Origin: Phaeotremella fagi
Taxonomy: Eukaryota > Basidiomycota > Tremellomycetes > Tremellales > Phaeotremellaceae
NCBI GenBank assembly: GCA_001599715.1
Contig: BCHU01000009.1
Coordinates: forward strand, 124,001-188,000
Direction of reading: 5' to 3'
DNA length: 64,000 bases
The notes under the pieces were generated by a model. The model saw only the letters and a program-made list of their open reading frames with translations. It did no database searches and had not been told where the DNA came from. A program made the translations under genes and the position numbers. Shown here one piece after another: positions 21,706 to 31,365 of the stretch; position 1 is the stretch's first letter; the number at the start of each line of letters is the position of its first letter.

Positions 21706-22113
21706 ATGTTCTCCCTCCACAAATATCCAGAGATCAGTGAAAAAGACGACGAAGATATCTGGAATTCAATTTTCAAAGCCACCAAATCGACCAACGGAGA
21801 TTTGGCGATGCAAAGATGGGCGAGTGAGCATGTTTATGTAAAGTCAACAAGTGGGGGCGGAGATTATGAACCGTTAGCTACATCCACAGGTTACGATGTA
21901 TTCAATCTAAGAATTGTTTATGAAGATAAAATCAGAAGATTGACAGGGGAGATGAGAAGTGAATTATTCCGCAGTGAACAGGTAAATCAGTATATTCGAA
22001 AATTCAAAGACAAATATAGTAGGGATGGTACTTGTTGGGCTGTTGGTAGCATGCTTAGCGTGTATATTCCCAAATCTATCGAAAAATCATCTCAGCTCTC
22101 AACGAAAGGTTAA
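21706..22113 (+). CDS. Cluster A paralog 5, diverged, unknown function, 135 aa
   Basis: Most divergent member. Shared elements are MQRWASEHVYVKSTSGGG (Trp motif followed by V-Y), the hydrophobic strand VFNLRIVYEDKIRRL, and a C-terminal helix with YIRKFKDKYSRDG. The canonical V-D-G turn and F-P motif are lost. It begins with MFSLHKYPEISEKDDEDIW and ends in a basic Ser-rich tail. Intronless and on the same strand as the other four. It closes the cluster; the next gene (PNO1) is convergent. Confidence 0.62.
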   Translation: MFSLHKYPEISEKDDEDIWNSIFKATKSTNGDLAMQRWASEHVYVKSTSGGGDYEPLATSTGYDVFNLRIVYEDKIRRLTGEMRSELFRSEQVNQYIRKFKDKYSRDGTCWAVGSMLSVYIPKSIEKSSQLSTKG

Positions 22114-22438
22114 GATATAGATTGGGGAGGTATTGTGAGACCCAAAATTGTTGGAAAAGGGAAAGACTTGGTAGATCAATGGCGTATTTGATGAAACCGT
22201 GTGACTGCACCTTCCTTCCACATCAGTCCTCCTATATTCCCAACAACCTCCTATCCGCTCCTCGATCAGTTAACAGTCTGCCCCACCCCCTGCCGGTCCT
22301 ATAACAAAGTCATTGCATCTAGCGGGTATGTTCATCCAAGAGAATAGTTGGATCAGTTTTATACAGTGTAGCATGAAAGATGCATCTAGCGGGGTATACC
22401 TATACAAACATAAAGATCCGTGACACCGAAAACCCAAA
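22114..22438. other. Intergenic region
   Basis: Between the convergent ends of cluster A and PNO1. The words GCATCTAGCGG and TATACAA occur twice (about 22315 and 22382), nothing more. Confidence 0.4.
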
Positions 22439-23412
22439 TCAAAATCTTTGCTTCATTCTTGCGCCGACAGTCTTCAAATGAGCATAAACTTTTCCGGGTG
22501 GTGAACCAAGAATCAGGGATACAACGGCGTCACGAGCGATTTTGATGTTCTGAACGGAACCGAGGATATGGATGTGACTATAGCCTATCGTTAACAGGTA
22601 ACCTATGAATGATATTAGAAATATACCTACGTTTCTGCCAATACTATTCTCGTTCTGCTAGCGTTCTCAATTGAGAATTTGACTTTACCACCTTCACCTG
22701 CTATACGACCTATAGCTCTGGAGAGATGGTCACCGTGGAGGGTTTTGACGTCTTTGACTTCGAACGAGTCTAGATAGAGATCGTCTAAACGCAAAAGAGC
22801 GAGGGCATCCTGTGGAGATCGTAAGCTTTGCTCGGCGAAAATTGGATGTTAGCTTACATTGACATCAAAACCTAATGAGAAAGCTTTGACGAAATCGGCA
22901 CCTTTTTGTACAGATCCTGAATCGACTGTGTGACCAGATGTCTATGAACAAGTTAGCGAGGTTCTAAGCTACCGATCCACATTCTGGTTCACTAGCTTAT
23001 AACTCACCTTCATCTCCACACACCGCCTTTTAACATTCATCCTAACCTGTAAACCCAACATCTCAACCATAGGAGTATAGAGATTAACCCATTCCCGTTT
23101 CAAAGGAGTCATTCTATGAGGTGGTATAGGAACTCTTCTGAATTCATTCTTCAAAACGGTCGATTGAGCAGCTGTTGAGAGAGGTGCGAAACCTGATGAA
23201 GATTCGGCGTTTGATACTGGGATTGTAGATGTTGAACCTGAACCTGATGGAGCTGATGAGATTAGGATTGAATCTTCATTGTCTGAATCGATATCCATAG
23301 ACGCTGAAGGTTTTGATTTTGTTGATTTAGGTTTTGTTGTCACTAAAGAGATTTCTGGTTGGGGCTCAAGTTGAGCTTGTAGAGCTTTGTGTCTATGAGA
23401 TTTGTGAGCCAT
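22439..23412 (-). CDS. PNO1: Ribosome assembly KH protein PNO1/Dim2
   Basis: Nucleolar KH-type RNA-binding protein needed for 18S rRNA processing in pre-40S particles. N-terminal region is Ser/Pro-rich and acidic ([25 protein letters not shown]). The conserved part starts [21 protein letters not shown], followed by [45 protein letters not shown], then the KH core [17 protein letters not shown] and the end [25 protein letters not shown] split by short introns. Stop TGA at 22441-22439 after RMKQRF. A Met further upstream exists, but MAHKSH is the start consistent with the family. Confidence 0.93.
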
Positions 23413-23601
23413 GATTGGGGATGCTGTGGATGGGCAAGAGATGAAAATGTAAGTAAGTAATTGAATAAAGGTTGAAAATAACACCAAGTCAATGAAGATT
23501 TTACTTTGCGTCTATTAACTTTTCAGCGGCAAGTCTGAAATGACGTGTATTAAAATTTCGTTATCAACACTCACGCGATCTATTGATCTGGTGTAATCTA
23601 A

Positions 23602-23636
23602 CTTTCTCTTTCTTTCTTTCTTTCTTTCTTTCTTTC
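23602..23636. repeat. (TTTC)n microsatellite
   Basis: About eight tandem TTTC units about 40 bp upstream of the RING/coiled-coil gene start, in its promoter or 5' leader. Confidence 0.9.
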
Positions 23637-23673
23637 CTACTTATTCTCATATCAAATATCATCCATCCCCACC

Positions 23674-25543
23674 ATGCCTAGATCTAGTTCCCTCACAGAG
23701 GGTAATGGGTACAGTAGCAAATCCAAAAAGAGAAAGCTACCTCTCACTATCCCACGTCCAGAATACCCCATCAAACGACAAACCAGTACACTCGATTCTC
23801 AAGATTCTCAAACTAGCGAGTCACTCAATGTCGGTACGGCCTCCACTCCTTCACCAGCTCCGCATAGCAAGAAAAGGGACAAGAAGAGACGAAAACTTAG
23901 CTCTGGTTTACCTCCTTCCCCTCTTACGTTGACAGACACCGTCAAAGTCGACAAACTCAACGCTCAACCTTCTCGAGGACTCGATGATGTTCGAATTAAC
24001 TCCACCGACATCAAAGCTAATGGTATTGGTAACCAAAGCAGTCGTCCAATCAAAGGTTATGGTGAACCCAAACTCAAGTATCGTCCCGAAATGCCTGTAA
24101 ACCCTTCTGTCAAAAGACATCGATCAATCACCCCTGTCCTTTCAAACGATAATGTCAAATCAGAGAAAATCGAGAAAATCGAGAAAGTCGAATATCTAGT
24201 AGAAAAAATGGAGAAAAGACTCAAAAAGCAACAAAAACTCATCGAAGACCAAGAAAAAGCTCTTCAATCCAACAAGAAGCTTTTAGACGACAGACAAAAG
24301 GCTTTAGATATTGCTAAACAAGCCTTGAAGGAGAGCGAGGAAGGCGATAAGATCCAACGGGATGATATTAAAACTAAAGAAGAGGAGTTGAAGATGAAGG
24401 AAGAAGTGATTCGAGATAAAGAACAAGTTATCAAGGGATTGGAAGAAACGAAGGAAGCAGTCAAGGAAGCTTTGAGTTGCGGTGTTTGCTTTGAACCCTT
24501 AAACGATCCTCATATGTAAGTCTACAACATTGATCAAGCTAATGGAAGTCTCTCGTGTGGTCATGTCGCTTGTAAAGAATGTCTGAAATCATGGTTCAGA
24601 ACGGCAAACGCTTATCGAAACGAAATCACACAACCCATCACCATCAATACAGACTTGTCCTATCGTTCCAAACTCTGTCACGTCTGTCGTACCGTCATCA
24701 TCCGTCGTCCAGCTCGAATCTACCTCATGCAATCGATGCTTGAACCACTTGGTATTTCCCATCCCCTGCCAACTCTCTCACAAGACCCTGATGGTGATCC
24801 ATGGATGCTCACGTTCCCACCGGAGAAGGATTCCTATAAAATCATCGATGACTCGGATGATGTTGAAAGATGTCCCAAATGTTTCTCCGAAATCGACGGT
24901 GGACAGTGTGGGAGTTGCGACATCGAATTCAGCGATTACGACGCAGATTTCATGTCAGACGGCGAGGACGATTTTCCTCCGAATCTCCCCTTTGACCATG
25001 GAGAAGATGAGCACGATGGCTTCAATCATTTACTCTACGGACGACACGACCATCACGATCACGGTTTAGACTTGGAAGCGGAAGAAGATGACGATGATGT
25101 CGACGTTCACCCTCGTAGCCTTACTTATGCTGAAGTCTTCAATGACTCCGATGAAGGATCAGAAGACGAGTACGGGGGATCTTTCATTGATGACGGAGAG
25201 GAAGAAGACGGCACAGAGATTTCAGAATCTGACCATGACTCTGTTATCCCCGTACCACCACGTCGACGTCGACGATCAACTCCAATCCCCGTCGACTCCG
25301 AGTCAAATTCAGAAGATACCGATAATTCAGATGTTGAAGATGAGGAATCAGTCGAGGAGATTGATGTCGATGAATTACGTCGTAGAAGAGCAGCTAGGTT
25401 CGGAAGAGCGTACGTCTACCTTTTGCGATAATGTACTGATCCTTGCCAGTCCAGCGCAAAGTCCTGTTCCTGATGATATTCCACGTCGTCGTCAAACATC
25501 AAGAAGAAGACCGATCATCATCGAGTCAGATTCAGACGAATAG
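23674..25543 (+). CDS. RING-finger protein with coiled coil and long acidic tail (CHFR-like layout)
   Basis: Probable E3 ubiquitin ligase. N-terminal 160 residues are basic and Ser/Pro-rich, nuclear in character (KKRDKKRRKLSSG). Residues about 165-265 form a long coiled coil (EKIEKVEYLVEKMEKR onward, rich in Lys/Glu/Gln heptads). The RING follows: LSCGVCFEPLNDPHM, intron, SLSCGHVACKECLKSWF, then CHVCRTVIIRRPARIYLMQSMLEPLG. A second Cys group (CPKCFSEIDGGQCGSCDIE) may bind zinc. The C-terminus is very acidic with a basic patch (PPRRRRRSTP). A late intron (donor GTACGT, acceptor TTGCCAG) gives the end RRRPIIIESDSDE and TAG at 25541. Substrate unknown. Confidence 0.82.
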
Positions 25544-26713
25544 ATCATCAGCGTTTTTGCAGTTTTTATACCATTTCATTTATATCCCACATCATCGAGA
25601 TATCCTTTTATTGTAGCCTTTTTCATGTTTCCATATTCACTGTATACTTTTTTCCCCCCACTTATTGACGTATGCACACCTTCATGTACTAAAATTGCAA
25701 ATCGAAAAGAAGTGATCGGAACCGAACACGCTCTAAGACTACCTCCCTGCCATTTGTACACGCCGCCCGTCGCTAGTCTTTGCTGGAAAGAGAAGAAGGG
25801 GAAGAGAGAAAAGAAAAGCTAGCGAAGAAAGAAGGTGGAGGGAGAGGATGGAAAATAAAAGAGAACAATAAGAAATCTATCAAAAATAGAATGAGCAGAA
25901 GAAGGGCAGAAGACGTAAATCCAAGAAAGGAAAGATGTAAAAAGTAGAGGAGAGAATGACGAAGGGATACTCAGATAAAGGGCGTTCGGGGTGATGGAGG
26001 AGGACCTTTGTGGTTAAGTGGGCTCTCGTCATTAGGTTTCAGAGGTTACGATAATGTGGAGAGATCTGTGGTTGTGACGTTTGTGGATTGTATGGAAGTA
26101 GGAAAGTAGGACTGAAGTAGTAGTAAAAGGTCGAATAAAATTCTGCCTCACTCAGGTTGTTTCAGGAACATCTCTTCCAGGAACATGGCAGTTATGGAAG
26201 CTAAGAAGATTCGTACGCACGTTCATGATTCCAGTTAGTCAACCACAGATATCATTCGTTCATTCTTTAATTACAACAAACAACAATTCTTCTAATTTAG
26301 GAACGACCTAACATCTTGGCGATCTATAAACAAATTGAGGTCCTTGAGGACGATGAAATATGCTAACTCTCCTTTATTTGTCTCCTCCTGCTCTAGTCTA
26401 TTAACATACCTCTTTTGGTAGGATTCTTTTTCATCCGATCAAATAACATTCCTGACCGAAGATGTTTATTTCTGGCTTTTTGAAACACCTCTCACTGATC
26501 TGAAAGCAACGTGTACAGCCCAGAAGAAGATATTTTGTTTACACCACCACCACCCCATTTTTTCCCTTCGATCAATTTGATTATGCCGTTGATGGGGATA
26601 ATGTCTTTGCGTCGGCAGTCAAGAAAAGATGAAAGAGGATAAATACCAGAATCTTTTTTTTTTGACAGAGATGAATCTTCATCCCCCCCTCGTGAAAAAA
26701 ACCCATCAAAAAA
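25544..26713. other. Long intergenic region
   Basis: About 1.2 kb. The first part is a probable 3' UTR; 25785-25990 is purine-rich (GAAAGA/GGAGAG words). No conserved gene is seen on either strand. It is one of the longest gene-free gaps and serves as the promoter of the secreted esterase-like gene. Confidence 0.5.
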
Positions 26714-29703
26714 ATGTTGGCTCAAGGTTTAATTGCAGCTTTACTCTTACCTACTTTGGTAGTTTCGAGACCTACCATCAGTACTCGTGATAATAAATTT
26801 ACATCGATTTTCGCTTCGTACGCTAACGTCCAAGCTCTCAATGCTACTTATCACCAATATCTTGAGGTGAGTGTATGAAGTTGAACATGTTGACTGATCT
26901 AATCTAGGTTTTCGTTACTGCCCAATACTACCTTACACCAGCTACTGGAATCGTCTACACCCCAGCCGATAGATTTACCACCTTAACCATCGAAAGTGTA
27001 AGTTCCCCCTTCCCTCCCCAGAAGCAAAAAGACTGATGATTGCCAGACAACATCATCCAACACAACTGGATACTTGGTCTACGGTTACGGAGGTCAATCA
27101 GTTACACCTCTACCAACTGGACAATATTCTATCACCAACCCAGCCAAAGAATACGCTAACTACATCTTACCATTCTTACCATTCGGTTCAGCACCTGTTG
27201 AACTTTGTACTTACTTCTACAAAGAACCTACTTCAGGTGTCTCTTCTGCTGGTACTATCAACAGATCTGGATTCGACGTTACCGCTTTCGCCAGTAAGAT
27301 CGGGCTGGGATCTCCTATCGCCGGTGAGTTTTTTTTTTGATACTGTATCTCCGATTGGGTGACTAACGGGAATCTCATTTAGCTCAATGCTTCTACGTCA
27401 TCAACGGTCCTGTCCCTACTACTACTCCATCCGTGGCTCCAGCAACTAGTTCAAGCCAGAGTTCTTCATCAGCTGTCACTTCTTCTAGTTCAAGTGTAGG
27501 AACTCCAGAAAAAACTGTTACCACGACCACGACCACTACTGTTACCACTACTGTTACTCCAAACACTTCTTCAAGTAGCAGTAGCAGCGTCGTAGTTGTC
27601 GTCCCTTCGACTTCTACTAAGGTTACAACCTCAAGCAGTTCTACTGTATCCAGCTCCAGCTCCAGCTCAAGCAGTTCCGTTGTAGTTGTACCAAGCTCCA
27701 GCTCCAGCTCCAGCTCATCTTCTTCATCATCAGCTTCAGTACCTTCCTCAAGCTCAAGCTCAAGCTCAACTTCGGTCTCTTCATCTACCCCAGTATCGAG
27801 CTCGAAATCATCCAGCAGCTCTTCAGTTGTTTCCTCATCATCTTCATCCTCTCCATCCTCTTCATCAGTCGTCTCATCATCAAGTATTTCGTCAGTCGCT
27901 TCATCATCCTCGGTAGCTTCATCTTCATCTAAAGCGTCTTCATCTTCGGTCGCTTCGTCCTCAGCTTCTTCCTCATCAGTCGCTTCATCTTCAGCTTCTT
28001 CTTCATCTGTCATATCATCTTCAGCTTCATCATCATCTTCATCATCATCTTCATCATCCTCTTCCTCAGCTGCTTCTTCCTCAGCTGTTTCATCTTCTTC
28101 GATCGCCTCGTCCTCATCCTCATCCTCATCCTCATCCCCATCCTCATCGAAAGCATCATCTACCATCTCCTCCTCTTCAATCCCCAGCTCATCAGCATCA
28201 TCCACCGGATCATCTTCAATCCCAACTTCCTCAGCATCATCATCTTCATCTTCAGCTGCTTCCTCATCATCAGCAGCTTCCAGCGTCACAGCTCCACTCG
28301 CTGCTTACCAAACTACCGTAGCCTTCAATGGTCAAACCTACATCAACAAAGGTTTGGTAGGTTTCGGTCGTATCCCTGGAGATGCCGTTGATTCTCGAGG
28401 TGAAACCATCGGTGGTATTGGTTCAGCCATCGCTCTTAAATCATTCACTAAAACAGGTAACACCTACTCTGGTGTAATGGTCGTCCAACCCGATAGAGGT
28501 CACAATACAGCCACAACTACCGATTACATTGCTCGTCAACACAACATCGCTTTCACCTTGAACCCATACTACGGCTCAACCAAACTCAACTACTTTGTCG
28601 CTGCCAACACAACTTTCAACCTCTCTTACCAAAGTTCTTTACTTTACTACGAGCAAGATGGTACTCCAACTACTGGACTTGATGCCACGGCTTTCAGAGC
28701 CGGCAGTGTCAACTACCCAATCGCTTCATCAACTTATAACAGAATCTCAACAGATGCCGAAGCTTTAGTTCTTAACGCTGACGGTTCTTTCTGGGTAGGA
28801 GACGAGTACGGACCATACATCTACAAATACTCTGCCGGTGGTCAATTACTTTCAACCATCGTTCCTCCAGCTGCAGTTCTTCCTATGTTAAACGGTCAAC
28901 TCTATTTCGACGCTGAGTCATCCACTCCTCCAACCACTGGCAGAGCCCAAAACCAAGGATTTGAAGGTTTGGCAATCTCCGCAGATGGAACTACACTTTA
29001 CGCCCTTTTACAATCTGGTTTAATGCAAGATTTAGATGCTGCTTTGGACGATGGTGTCTACACCAGATTGTTCTCTTACGATATCACAGGTACACCAAAA
29101 TTGGTCTCTTCATGGGTTGTTCAACTTCCAGTTACCAACGGTAAAGGCAAAGCTCTAGCTTCCAGTGAACTTCATTGGCTTTCACCCAACACTTTGATGA
29201 TTCTTTCAAGAGACGGAAAAGGAAACGGTGATACCGATCCTGATTCCAAACACAAAGATTTCATGCTCATCTCTACCGTCGGTGCTACTGATATCGCCAA
29301 CACTGCTTACACCACTGGTACAACCCCTGTTGCACCTGGTGGAGTTTTGGTCTCAAGTATCGTCCCAATCGTTCCAACTGAATTCATCGATATCACCAAG
29401 GAAGCTCAATTGGAGAGATTCGGTTTACACAACGATGGTGTATTCGAAGTTGAATTGTTGAACTCTAAATGGGAATCGATCGTAGGTTACACTTCAGATA
29501 CAGGTAGTGAAAACCGCTGACATAATGATTAGGCTTTGGCTTCATGTCAAGACCCAGCTTTCCCTAACGATTACTTCTTGTTCAGTTTCTCTGACAACGA
29601 TTTCATCACTACCAACGGTTTCGAAGATGGACAAGCTTACTCTGACGCTTACGGTTCCACTCTTGATAACCAAGCTTTGGTTTGGAGAATCACTCTTCCA
29701 TAG
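26714..29703 (+). CDS. Secreted protein with Ser-rich linker and phytase-like esterase domain
   Basis: Secretory signal peptide (MLAQGLIAALLLPTLVVSRP). An N-terminal domain of about 190 residues of unknown family is spread over several exons (VFVTAQYYLTPATGIVYTP, TGYLVYGYGGQSVTPLPTG, ELCTYFYKEPTSGVSS). Residues encoded at 27433-28290, about 285 in all, are almost only Ser with Ala, Thr, Val and Pro, a likely O-mannosylated stalk. The C-terminal half resembles the esterase-like-activity-of-phytase domain (Pfam PF13449 type): GLVGFGRIPGDAVDSRGETIGG, DAEALVLNADGSFWVGDEYGPYIY, FEGLAISADGTTLYALLQ. A last intron removes an in-frame stop and gives NDYFLFSFSDNDFITTNG and the end QALVWRITLP. Total about 950 residues. 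Likely cell-wall or extracellular. Confidence 0.82.
27433..28290 (+). repeat. Coding low-complexity Ser-repeat tract
   Basis: Runs of TCA/TCT/TCC and AGC/AGT Ser codons, often in hexamer and nonamer patterns such as AGCTCC and TCATCTTCA. Part of the secreted esterase-like protein. The two Ser codon types alternate in blocks, suggesting expansion by slippage. Confidence 0.85.
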
Positions 29704-29807
29704 ATAATCGATCTCTTGATCACGGACATTAAGGACAATTTTTAAAAAAGTACATGCAATGCACTAATTATTTGAACACTGTAAAATACCACCTCAGCAT
29801 CGTTTGT

Positions 29808-30713
29808 CTAATTGAACTCATCCAATTCTTCCTCCCTTTGAACTCTTTTTGAATAAGACATGGGACCCGTGGCACCATTAGGAACGTGGAATCTACGATC
29901 GATCCTTCCGAGTAAGAATAGCGATAAGATTAAAACATCAATGGTAAAGTTGAAAAGGTAGAATGCAGGTTTTGAATCCCACCAGGCTGGATCAGTAGCT
30001 AGAGGAGCAGGTGACCAAGTTGTACCACATCTAAAACCAGCTTCTATAATTGCTAAAGCAGTCGATAAAGCTAATATCGTTACTTTAGCGTTCCAAGATC
30101 CAGTACCGAATATATCTTTCTCTTCATGTTCTTTGATTACTGCCAAGGTTAAAAGGAAAGCTGGTGAGACTGCGATAACGATGAAATAAGTTTGGGCTAA
30201 TCTTGAAACAACAGTTGTTGCAGTTGAGATACCGCTGAGAGTAGGACTTTTGACTCGTAAGACGATGATCACGATTAAAGGGATGATCAAACCAGCGACC
30301 GCCCATAAAAACATTGTATTGATTCGAACAACGACAGTATTCCAACCGAATTCAGGATAAACACTTCTAACCATCCTCCAAGCGAACAGATTATTGATAA
30401 TGTAAACAAGCAAGATACCGGCGTTCAAGAACACACTGGAAACCAAACTGATATCAGCGTTGGTAGGTTGTGTCGCCCAAACTAATCTGAATACACAGGC
30501 CATGATTCTGGACATGCTGAAACCGAAACATAAACCGTTGAAGAGGAATTTATGACCTCGTTTGTTGTTTAGTTGGAGGATCGTCATGTGTCCCGCTGCT
30601 AGGCATACGAAGAGTGCGATGAAGACTGCACAGATTGGGACATCGACGGCGACGGTTGGGATACCACCTATTTGAGCTGTGAGTTGTGGTGTTGAAGTAA
30701 CGTTGTTTGACAT
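29808..30713 (-). CDS. Seven-span membrane protein, DUF3112-like
   Basis: Intronless, 301 residues. Seven hydrophobic segments are visible, starting at VPICAVFIALFVCLAAG, with GHKFLFNGLCFGFSMSRI, FRLVWATQPTNADISL, LLVYIINNLFAWRMV, AVAGLIIPLIVIIVLRV, AFLLTLAVIKEHEE and FYLFNFTIDVLILSLFLLG. The KRGHKFLFxGLxFGF and RxVWATxPTN signatures are typical of the fungal DUF3112 family, of unknown function and receptor-like topology. The C-terminal tail is acidic. Shares a 652-bp divergent promoter with the sugar transporter. Family assignment is from memory of the motif. Confidence 0.8.
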   Translation of the reverse strand: MSNNVTSTPQLTAQIGGIPTVAVDVPICAVFIALFVCLAAGHMTILQLNNKRGHKFLFNGLCFGFSMSRIMACVFRLVWATQPTNADISLVSSVFLNAGILLVYIINNLFAWRMVRSVYPEFGWNTVVVRINTMFLWAVAGLIIPLIVIIVLRVKSPTLSGISTATTVVSRLAQTYFIVIAVSPAFLLTLAVIKEHEEKDIFGTGSWNAKVTILALSTALAIIEAGFRCGTTWSPAPLATDPAWWDSKPAFYLFNFTIDVLILSLFLLGRIDRRFHVPNGATGPMSYSKRVQREEELDEFN

Positions 30714-31365
30714 GGTGGAAATGGTCTTTTCGATCGGGGGTTGTTAATCTACAGTAGGTGTATGACACTTTTCTATCCTATCGCTGCTTCACTGGTTGAG
30801 TCGCGTGATGTAGATAGTTTGTTTATATTGAAAGAAAGATAGAAAGGAGAAGAGCAAATTAACTGAGAGATAAATGCACAATCCGCTGTACGGGGTTCAG
30901 CCAGCGGTCAGCGGTCGTGCAGCGGCCATGCTCGTAGCTTTGTCCATCACTTCGGTCTAAGCAATTTTAATTTAGTTCAACTTGTAAACAAACACTGAAC
31001 CTTGAATACTACTTTCCTTAAGTACCTTAATTCAGACTAAAACCGAGTTGGTCATCAGGGTGACCTGAGATCCAAGTATCTGAAAGGGGGGGGAAGCTGG
31101 GAATGGCGACGCCACTTACAGAATAAGTGATTAATACGTGTATTAAAGTGATGAATGATTAATTGATACCGGCTGTCTCCTATGCGAAGCTGTGGTGTAG
31201 ATTCAGACTGGTATTCTAACTGTAGATACTGTACTTGGAAGTAGATGGATATTAGACAGAGAGCTTTAGCTTAGAAGTCAGTAAGAAAGAGTAAGAGTAA
31301 TAGTAGTACAGGCAGTGACAAGAAGAGAAGAGAATACAAGGGAAAGACATAAAGGGATTCACGTC
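30714..31365. promoter_or_regulatory. Divergent promoter with a CAGCGG cluster
   Basis: 652 bp between the DUF3112-like gene and the MFS sugar transporter. CAGCGG occurs at 30902-30907, 30909-30914 and 30920-30925, and once inverted at 30883-30888. This dense cluster may be a transcription factor site. No matching factor is named. Confidence 0.45.

Noticed and set aside
24740..25543. Long alternative-frame openings across the RING protein gene
   Set aside because: Shadows in the +2/+3 frames of the acidic, low-complexity C-terminal region; the in-frame protein is clearly the real one.
27393..28289. 298-codon minus-strand open frame rich in Asp/Glu
   Set aside because: It is the antisense of the Ser-repeat tract; antisense of TCA/TCT/TCC codons gives Glu/Asp-type runs. 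No independent support.
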